This document shows positions 10,256-20,700 of a DNA stretch of 64,000 bases, piece after piece (within the stretch, counting starts at the first letter, position 1; each line of letters opens with the position of its first letter). Source of the stretch: Plectrocnemia conspersa (lineage: Eukaryota; Arthropoda; Insecta; Trichoptera; Polycentropodidae); the NCBI GenBank assembly GCA_009617715.1, contig VTFK01000021.1, forward strand, positions 806,001-870,000, read 5' to 3'. A model generated the notes under the pieces. It was given only the letters and a program-made list of their open reading frames with translations. It searched no databases and was not told the DNA's origin. The translations under genes were made by a program, and so were the position numbers.

Positions 10256-12395
10256 TTATTTTTATATTAATACAAACATGATGGCTATCCTTACCGATAT
10301 TACTATAATATACTACGATATACAACGCCCGCAGCATAATCTATTTTGAGCGACTCAATCAATACTTTCAATGTACAATATTCCAAAATGTCTTACAGCT
10401 TGTTTTAGCTTAATCAAATATGTTTCATCGATAATTTATTATTTCATTACTAATATATAATCGAGAAATATGGAGAGTGAAAATCTAAGAATAGCTTTAT
10501 TGATAAGTTGGTCTGACGTAGGCTTAATAGACGTAATTTTCAATCAAACTAATTAATATGTCACGTTTCAATTACACAATTTGATTAATTATTCGATAAC
10601 TCAAAAAGTAATCATTTATTTTTCTCGATGAAAAAGCTTATATTTAGACTCATTTAGAAGGTTTATGTTTAATTAAGTTTCGACAGGAGAATAATGGAAT
10701 AAATATAAAAAAAATCTGGCATATAAAATTATTTTTATTACATTTTTTCTAATCTCTTAAGTAATTAAAAATAGAGTGATTAAAATAATTGTTAATATAG
10801 TTTATATGCTAACTTTAAATATAGTAGATTATATGTGTGACGATACCTTAACTTATGTTTCAAAACAAATGAACGTCAATTATGTAAAATACGCATATGA
10901 TCCAGAATCGTTAAAGCACTTCATTTACACATCTAAATAAAAACTTATTCATTAGCCAGATTTCGAGTCAGATTGAAGACGGACCGACTCTGTGATTAAC
11001 TCTAGTCCGCCCCAGCCACATGAGACAACCAATCAGATAATTTTTGGAACATCTACACTTATGAAATTTATACCACCGAGACAACTCAAGAAGATTTATA
11101 ATTTCGTTGCCAGAAATCGACACAGCCTATACTTGAATTAAGGAATGGAATAAAAAAATCCAGCAATAATAATAAACAAATAATATGTGCATTACTTATA
11201 TGTTTCTTCTCTAGTTCTGCGGCGTCGAGTCACTAGTTGTTGAAGCTCATGGCTACTCTCTGGTGACTGCGTGGCCCTCAACAAAATCTGAATAAAAGTC
11301 TGAATGCTGTTTAGCTGCAAAAGTGTGCCTTTAATCAATTAATGAATTAACAAATATACAAATTTCCACCATCGCGAGGGCAAAAAAACTGTGTTTATTA
11401 GACTAATAGAAACTGACTATGTCGTAAATTGAATTTGCACAAAATTACTGTATAAAAACGTCTAATGAAATAACTATATTTCCACGCGACATTTGCTACT
11501 TGCTACATGCACATGATTTTTTTAAAACAACTGGCTTTTTCTCATTTTAATGTTATTTAAAATACATTTCAATACTTTTAGTGGTTTAATTTTATATGGC
11601 ATATTTTTTAATGCTTTTATTTGCGATATATATTGCGTATAAAATCCATTCGGTTATTTGTTTTTTACCAATGTACTATGGATGCCATAAATATTATTGT
11701 ACTTATATCTAGCGTACTTGCCCAGCTATCGGAGCGGAACAAGAACATGGATTTTCTTATTTTAGCTTATTATACACGCAATTTTTCCAAAGTCAAAACT
11801 CACGAACCACCACTGAAACCTATAAATACTGCTATTTTTAAATAAATATTAGCATGGTATTTTATTATTACATTAAGAAAGTTGTGGGATGTTGAAAATA
11901 TATAACTAAATAACTTACTTCTATAAGTATTAGTGCGAGCTAGCGACCATGCTCAGCACTTTGACGCGGCTTTCCACAAGTTTTATCATGCACCAACACA
12001 CAATCTTTAAAAAGAAAATGAACATTATATTTTATTAAAATGATAAATAAATTGTGTTATTTTAAATAACTTATATCGATAGATATAGGACATTATTAAA
12101 ATATGATAAATATGATTCTAAAAAAATTCTATCATGGCTTTATAAAAAAATTAATATTTATTTCTATTACAAAGTATGATTTTATAATCATATTTTTTCA
12201 TTATTGTAAATTATTTCTATTGATCGCAATAAGCTAATGCATTGAGAATTTTCTAAAAAATTATATCTAAAATTATCATTTGAATTTTTACCCGACATAC
12301 TATTTATTTTTTTCAAATACTTAAATACTAATAAAATACTGCAAACGTTGTAAATAGAATGGACCAAATATGTGTGAATTATGCAAATTTAAAAT
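10256..12395. other. Non-coding spacer in duplication copy 2
   Basis: 10320-10740 repeats copy-1 sequence 4245-4690, and 12270-12395 repeats 4670-4765. The intervening stretch of about 1.5 kb is unique to copy 2 and shows only short, unrecognised frames (for example 11621-11845). Confidence 0.5.
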
Positions 12396-12835
12396 ATACA
12401 CAAAACATTTCCGTGATGACCCTTTGTTTAGCTCCCGCAGCAATTTATCCTCGATAAAAAATTTTCGTGATTGCATTTTTATTTTTGGTGTCCTACTTTG
12501 ATATTTTCAAAATCTGGTCACCTTACCTTAATTTAATATATGTGTATCGCGGTGGAATAGCTAAATAAAATTAACATTTTATACAACATATTTATTGAGA
12601 TATTAATATAAGATGCCACGTACACTTGGTGTACATCACAGTTAAGGAAAGGTTAGGTTAACCTATTGAGTTTGAATAAGGTGATAAATTTTATCCTCCT
12701 TGAACAAAAAATTCTGAAATGACGCTTTTTTAGCTCCCGCAGTAATTTATCCTCCTCCAACAAAAATTTTCGATATCGCCTTAATTTTTTTTAGTGTCCT
12801 TTGATATTTTCAAAATCTGGTCCCCTTAGTTTGAA
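12396..12835 (+). repeat. GGTGACC-family repeat, copy in duplication unit 2
   Basis: Counterpart of about 5740-6255, with the same CTCCCGCAGCAATTTATCC and TCCTCCTTGAACAAA units. It lacks the SINE-like insertion present in copy 1. Confidence 0.65.
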
Positions 12836-12956
12836 GTATGTTAAAATTAAATAAAACACTTCATATACAACCAGTAGTAGCATCTCGCATAATCGCAAAA
12901 CAATAATCTACACAACAGTTCTGTTAGTGACAGGAGGAGAATACGCCGTCTTTGCA

Positions 12957-14162
12957 TGATGGAGATCTCATTCAAAGGAAAAAACATCATAGTGACAGGA
13001 ACAGGCAGGTATGACGCGAGTACCTTTATACCCTAAGACGTAAACAAGTTTATTTTTAACAATCAACATAACCATAAAGCATACCCTTGTATAACGACCC
13101 TCGATAACGTAACACAAACGTGAATTCTAATAATAAATTTATCACCAACAGGAATTGGTAAAGCAATTTCTTTGGGCCTAGCAAAATGCGGTGCCAACGT
13201 TATAGCTTTATCCAAAACTATAGCTAATTTAATCGAATTGAAGAAAGAGGATCCTAGGATTGAGATTGTGTGCGTGGATCTATCCAACTGGGAAGAGACT
13301 AGAAATGTGATTAAAAAAGTAACGAAAACTAGAGAGATACACGGTCTTGTTAACAATGCAGCTGTTGCTATAGTGACATCGTTCTTGGATATTAAACAGG
13401 AGGATTTTGATGCGTTAGTATATTTTTATAATTTGAATTATGAAGTATATGATATTAATGGTGTGGGTTTGTAGCATCATGAACGTAAACATTAAATCAG
13501 TTTTCAATGTGAGTCAAATCGTCGCTCAGAACATGGTCAACCGTGAAACAAAAGGAACTATAGTCAACATATCGTCGCAAGCTTCAAAGGTATTATTATG
13601 TGAAGAGTATAAAAACAAAGGCAACACTATGAATAGCTTAAAAATTCTCACTACCGAGTAGAAGCCTTTTCAAATTTACACCAATTCCCTGTTCCAAGTC
13701 TCCATCTTAAATAGTCTGGCAGTGTTTTTCAGACATTGAACATACCTATTTATGCTGTCTTTATTTTGGTCATAAAATTTTAGGCAGCTCTCACCGATCT
13801 TGCCATATATTGTGCAAGCAAAGGAGCTTTGGATGCCATGACTCGAGTCATGGCTTTGGAATTTGGACCTCATGGTATCCGCGTGAATTGCGTCAACCCG
13901 ACGGTGATCATGACGGAGATGGGACGATTAGGATGGCCAGATTCGGCTCGAGCTGAACCGATGATTCAAAAGATTCCTTTGAGGAGGTAAATGCCTTCCA
14001 GATAAATCCAAGTATAAATTCAGCTCTACATAAAAAATAATAAATTACAGATTTGGCGAAGTATCCGAGGTAGTGGACGGTGTATTATTTTTACTCAGCG
14101 ATCGCGCATCGATGATAACTGGTGCAACTATACTCATTGATGGAGGATTTTTGACATGTTAA
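12957..14162 (+). pseudogene. DCXR-like duplicate with broken exon 1/intron 1 junction
   Basis: The exon layout matches 6377-7544: 12957 to about 13008, 13152-13413, 13475-13589, 13784-13986 and 14051-14162. The other exons are open and keep NNAA, NISSQAS, YCASK and the DGGF C-terminus with a handful of substitutions. At the end of exon 1, however, copy 1 reads GGCAGAGGTATGACG while this copy reads GGCAGGTATGACG: two bases are gone. Splicing at the remaining GT gives GGC AGG AAT TGG TAA, a stop inside the NAD(P)-binding glycine motif. I found no alternative donor in exon 1 that restores the frame. The preceding glycine-motif alanine is also changed to threonine. Intron 3 carries about 55 extra bases. 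Likely a recent pseudogene, unless an upstream exon or unusual splicing rescues it. Confidence 0.75.
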
Positions 14163-17100
14163 CATGGAATTTGGATCGGAATTTAAAAAAATAACTCCAT
14201 AATATATATAACAAACGTTCCTGTATTTCGAGTTAAAATTATGTATGACCTTATAGACAAAAATCATATTAGGGCCGTCACGACACATTTTGTAGATTTT
14301 AAATGTCTGACATCAAAAAAGAATATAAAGCCGATCGTCATCAAAATATCTATTACAAATCAAAAGACATAAGTGTCACAACGGCTTAATATGTATCATA
14401 ATCTACGTACATACAAATAATACGACCAATGAAACGTGATGAATACAAATCTAAAACAATATAAGTTTTTTTTATTAAGTCCTTGATCTTCCTAACAATC
14501 CAACGAAGATATATGTATACACATACATACATACACGCACACGTATACATATATATCCAATCATCATCGCGCCTTAAAGTAATGTTTTCATTAAAATAAT
14601 TTAATATTACACAGGTTTAATCATAGACATATAAGTAGACGACCGCCAAAACGAACATATCGTAATGATGATGGTGACGACATTATAACAAAATATACAT
14701 AATATATATTAATATATATAATAACCGGTAAAAAAAGTTCAGTGATATGCTCATTTGTAGATCGTTAATCGTACCATATATCTATGTATATTAATTTTAA
14801 CTAAAATTTGCTAAAATATAACACATGTTACAATTAATAATTCACAAAGACAATATCGTGTGTAAAATCTTAGCATAACAAATTATGTTATATAAAAAAA
14901 AACTTTTTATATACTCAGCACAACTACATTAATCCAAGCTTTGCTATTGCACGTAAGCTCCGTTTTATATATGTATATATATATATATATTTATAATATA
15001 TATGATAATAATAAAATAAAACAATCGAATCAAATTGTGACTAATAATAATTTCATACGTGTAATGTTACGCTATCATATATGTATATATATTCATAGAT
15101 CACAATTCCTCATTCACTATTGGACTTCACTTAAATTATTGAACTATTTTTTCTCCATTACGCCTGGAATGATGAAAAATAGCATTTTTTTTAATATTCA
15201 TAATTTTGATTATTTCCATAGGAATTACTCGTTGAGAAACTAAATTAATGTCATCAGTACAATGTGGTAAACGTGCAATTGACACTATGTTTACGTTTGA
15301 ATTCAATTTGACTATATTTAGTATATAAAACTGTCTAAAAAAAATATGGCGATGTCATAAAAGCAACAGTTAAATGCTTTCTTACCCAAATTATTCGACA
15401 GATTGTATTGAAACAGTGCAAGTACCGTTATGACATTATGGAAGTATATTGTAATTAAAAAAAATAATATTCTTTTTGCATTATAAAAAACATAAACCAG
15501 ACAATTTTACATCGATACAAATAAACAGCGATAGGATAATGTTAAATAAATCGCAAGTAAGCGCACAATATTACACAATCGCTTACAGCTTTGGCATAAA
15601 ACTGATGAACATGTAAATTTAGCGACAATAACCCATTTATTTTAAATGATAAATCTCCAAATCAGATTACTAGTTTGGCACAATCACAATACATATTTTT
15701 TAAATTTCAAAGACCAGATTTCAGAGTACATATAAAGCCGAACAAGAAAACTTCTCACTGCCATCTAATTTTAAAGGCGTGGCACAATATCCTCCGGACA
15801 CCGTCGCAAATACCCTAATCCTTCAATTTCAATCAAAATTGTGATAAACTTAGTAATCTTAAGATAGTTATTCTCATATATTTTTCATTAAATTTTCTAT
15901 TCATGCATGAAAGCTGTTAAAACGTCAATTTCATCAATGCATCGCTCTCGCCAACGTACAATGTAAATATATAAACTTTAAGTATCGAATAAGTAAATAA
16001 GAAACAGTACATCAATATCATAATTAAAATGGCTAAATAATATACACTTATAAAACATCAATGGATATAATATAACGTAATGTATATATAAAAAGAAGAA
16101 TATACCACATCTATTAGACTGGACAAAATTTCTCAAATCATTGGCCGAAATAGTGTAATACCTTTTAAAGTTACACTATCAATAATAAGATAGGCCTAAT
16201 AGATTTAAATGAGTATCGAGAAAAGTACCAGATTGACGGTCGAATCGTTTAGTTCCCTAGATTTTATAAGAGCGGTAACAAAAAGAGAAAAGGTTCAAGA
16301 CAAACAACATAAAGCCATCACCAGTAGTTTTGCTTTACAGTTCCAATCTTTACTATAGACTAGAGGTTAGACGTTTCCAGCTCAAGTTCTTAAACCGACC
16401 GGTACTTTCGTTTAATTCAAATTTAACCAAATTAACTTGCAATCATTAGAATATAATATATTTAGCGTGAAATACGATTATAAGATATATACGCATATAC
16501 ATAAATATACCATGAAATGACACCAGATAATCAACATTCAACAAACTTTCAGCCGTCGAACGTTTAACGAAAATAACAAATAATATAATATACATATATT
16601 TAATCCCGATTTGTCGTCGGAATTGTTTACGCTAATAGACGATTCTTAACTGTCACCTCGTGTCTAGTTTAACTCTTCGTTTGGTGAAAATAAATATCGA
16701 AATATCATAAGTCAGGTTCGATAGCACAAGAGAGCATTCATTTGGATATGAATTTACACTGTTTTACATCTTTGTGTCGTTTAATTATCACTTTGCGAGA
16801 CCTCGCAGACTCCAGTCTATCGCCCACGCTGCGGCGGGAGGAACGCACACAGAACGAAATAAATGACGTCACAAGAAATAGGCACTCGGGAGGACGGAGG
16901 CAGAAAACCGAGTGCAGATATCGTATTCCGAGTCGTCTTCCCACACCCGCACCTCTCGATTGTAGCGCCTTTTCCATGATACTGACGAATTTCATTACAT
17001 CTAAAACGAAAAAAATATTATATTCATTGAATCGATTACTATTAAAAACATATTGCATCATTTTGCCTATGCTATTGCCGATTTCAATGCAATTTTACTA

Positions 17101-17766
17101 TAAAACAAATATTTTCTGTGAATTGATTCACAAGTATATTTTGATAAATGTATGATAAATTTTTGATATGAAAAGAAATAACAATATCTTTGAATAAAGC
17201 AATTCAAAATTATACAAACAAACATCCTCACCTATATTGAAACTAATCATAGCTACGTTTTAAAATTTACTTCCACTCCTTTTATCTCCATCCCCAAGGC
17301 GCCGTTCCGGGTGCATATGCTTTTTTATGAGAAGAGACCTAAAACGTTAAAAAGTAATCTTAGAACATCATTCGAATCTCGATAAGCGCGTATATCGAAC
17401 TGAATTTTTTTGCCACTGTCACTCGGAAGAATATTAGGACATGCGAAAAGAAAATTAGTCGCGGCGTGAACAGATCAGGAAGAAGTATATAAACCTGACA
17501 CTGATAACGTGAGCCAAAGATTTTAGTGCATTAGAATATCGATGAGCAAAAACCGAGAATGATTCAAATTTGTTTTAAATGATGCATGACAACAACCAAC
17601 CATATATTATTAATAACACCAATACCATGATTTTTTAAAAATGAATCGTGAATTTGAGTTATTTTCATTCAACTTTTTTTAGATTTTGGCATTGAAAAAA
17701 AATTTTGAAACCAAACAAAAAATAAAATAACTATCCATCAACAAAAACGTTTTTCACTAATGTACA
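14163..17766. other. Intergenic region between DCXR duplicate and dbt
   Basis: 14163-14785 is the duplicated 3' flank. Beyond it is A+T-rich sequence with an AT microsatellite near 14970-15000 and no gene that I can support. A relatively CpG-rich island at about 16790-16980 contains TGACGTCA and overlapping frames on both strands, which match no family I know. It could be a promoter or a non-coding first exon. Confidence 0.45.
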
Positions 17767-20700
17767 TCAAACCATTTTCGGCCGACTCATGGTTGTCAGT
17801 ATCAGATTCAAGGTGTCGTCTGTTATATCTTTGTCCTTGGGGTGTTCATTTTTGTGTACCTCCTCCCCTGTCGGAATATCGCCCACCTTATATGGTCCAG
17901 CACTTGCAGGCATCGCGCCGCCAGGAACGTTATTGCCCTCTTTATCAGGAAAACCACCTTAAACAAACGATGCAAAATATAAACAATAAAATACACAGGA
18001 AAACATATTTGAGGCTATTATTATTACAAAATTTAACCTCCTTCGAGAAGGTTGCCATCATCGGCAAACATTCGTTTGTAGACGTATGATTCTGGCAACC
18101 CGGGTACCCCGCGTGCAAGACTGCCAGCTTGGTAACCACTGCCAGTCGCTGCCCCTGGGGCTGCAGCATTTACTTCTTTTTTCGAAAATCCTGCCAAATC
18201 TTTCAAAATACAAGTACAGATTAAAAAATAATCATTAGTTCCTAAGATTCTACATAATTTCCCATTAGAAAGGCGTTTTACAAACAAACCCCTGAGAGAA
18301 GTCGTAATATTATAACACCCCAACAACCAGATGTAAACAATGATCGTGACAGATTTTCAAAAACATTAACCCTTTACAGTCCAAAAGTTTTTTTAACAAG
18401 CTTTTCCCCAAGTGCAGACCATTTTGAATGAATATATTTAATCAAAAAAATTAATGCTCATTAAATATCATTAAAAAAAAACTGTTTTAAAATTATTCAT
18501 ATATTTATTTAATTTTTATAATTGAATGAAAATGAATTGATATTAATTCAAGAAATGTATTAATATTAATCTTATTAGATTATAAAAGTTTATTATTTAT
18601 AGGACTTGTTTTATTAATTGAAATATTTCAAATACTATGTTTATTTAGTTTTCCTATTTATTTTATTTAAAATATTATTAATTTTAAGTAATATAAAAAT
18701 GTCCCAGTATTTTGTACATAGGAGCTGACAGTAAAAAACAGATGAACATGACCAAAAAGTTAAGCACTAACCATTGTATAATAGGCATTGTTCCGCTCAT
18801 CCATAAGTTTTCTATGATATTTTTGTCATTATCTAAAAGCGACCACAATGGTTTCGTTTATAAAGTGTCCCCCACATTGACAATATAGCCTAATTGATAT
18901 TTTTTCCTATTCGTCTAAGATTCTTGATATATAAAAGGATCAAACTCATTTTGAAACATATTCAGTCACTGTAGACTATTCTGTATTGGACTAAACCACC
19001 TGTTACAACTTTCTTGATCAAACGTTACTATTTTGCATTCAACACCGCCGCCCGATATTGACCTGAATCATATCTGTATATTGCTACAAAAATTAAGTCA
19101 TGCAATAAAAATATGTATGAAACATATTTTCCGATATTTAAATAATTAAATTAGTCTCATCTTTCAATATGAAAACCCGAAATTCACAGGTAATCATGTA
19201 ATATTTCACAGATTAGAATCACAAATAGTTCTAATCAATAGATAACAGATCTATAATATGCACTTTTCTTATTGCTAAATATACAACCAAGCTAAAATAG
19301 TCCTAGAGATCAGGAATCAAGTATGCAATAGATATATATATTTAGACGAACAGACCGATTGAAGAATCATTAATGGAAAAATCAGATATAACTAATATTT
19401 GGTTACCAGCACTAGGCTCGGTGCCTTTCAGAGCTAAAGCGTTCGTTCCCAAGCGGCACTGCTTCTCGTACTGCTGTTTTTGTTGCTGCTGTTGCTGTTC
19501 TTGTTCCTTAGCGCCGGGGAGCGCCGGAGTCTGCGTACCTGAACCACCTCTCACAATAGCCTGCCTCTCGCCTGCAGTTATCACTGGAGTGCCATCTTTA
19601 CGAGCTCCTCCTGATAAATCAATTTACATATGTAAAAAAGTGTTGTTTTCTTATATAAGAATGGCAAAAAAAATGGTAATTTCTCACCGAATTTTAGCAT
19701 ATTCCAATCGAATACAAAATCATACGAATAATATAATCGACTGAAAAGAGATCTGAAGAGTCCTTGGAGATCTTTATATTGAGGTTTGTAAGTGAAACTC
19801 ATCTCTCGGCAACGTTTTAAATAATAGTAAAATTCACAAGGGGAGCCCTGAAACATTTTCATTAAAAATTATTACGGATTATCTTCAATGCACAATGCTT
19901 TCTGCGACACGACAGTGCATACCTTGCAAAGCTCGTCAATGGGCTCCGACAATTTGCTCTCAGAAATACATTCGTATTTTTGTCTTTTGTTAGCGGCTTT
20001 GAGTCCCTGCCAGGGTAGCGACCCGCGATTAAAATACATTAAAACATATCCCAACGATTCCATATCGTCCCTCCGCGACTGTTCAATGCCCAGATGAGTG
20101 TTGACAGAGGCGTACCTGGCGGTGCCCGTTAAATTTTTATTTTCCCTATATTCTATGTGTTGAAACGTTCTCGGGTCGCGAAACCTTTTCGCCAACCCGA
20201 AGTCGATGATGTGAACGAGATTTCCCTTCTTTCCGAGTCCCATCAGAAAGTTGTCGGGTTTGATATCTCGATGTATGAAATTTTTACTATGAATGTACTC
20301 GATGCGCGCAATCAGCTGATCGGCAAGCATGAGCACGGTTTTGAGGGAGAAACGTCGAGAGCAGTACATGAACAGATCCTCGAGCGACGGACCCAAGAGC
20401 TCCATCACCATGACTTCGTAATCGCCCTCGGACCCGGACCATTTCAACAAAGGAATGCCACCTAAGAAACGACAAAAAAATCAATCATAAAAAAATACTT
20501 AAAATTATATCAAATCTAAATACTCACTTCCACCCTGAAGGCATCTATAGATTTTGCTCTCCGTGTGCAGCTGCGGATGCCTGGCATCCAAACATTCCAA
20601 TTTTATGGCGACCTCTTCGCCGGAAAGAATACTCGTTCCTGTTGAAATTAAATAATTCGTATTAATATAATTATAGAGCGATTACTCAACAATACCGAAA

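Larger units (their letters stand above)
8226..14785. repeat. Tandem segmental duplication, copy 2
   Basis: Second copy of the DUF4735-DCXR block in the same order and orientation as copy 1. It differs by a deletion of about 950 bp that removes DUF4735 exons 1-4, a tRNA-like insertion (about 8748-9025), hAT-like sequence near 9597-10255, roughly 1.5 kb of extra sequence (about 10760-12260), and loss of the counterpart of 4770-5740. Both genes inside look disabled. Confidence 0.85.

Noticed and set aside
17945..18326. Minus-strand frames around 18.0-18.3 kb read as independent small genes
   Set aside because: The useful part is explained as dbt exon 6 (18190-18038); the extensions run into introns.
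19342..19406. Read-through C-terminus of dbt exon 5 ending at 19342
   Set aside because: A donor (GCTG|GTAACC) at 19406 joins in phase to two further coding-like exons, so splicing is preferred; kept as a possible alternative isoform only.
20157..20465. Plus-strand frames opposite the dbt kinase exon
   Set aside because: Antisense shadows of a clearly conserved kinase exon.
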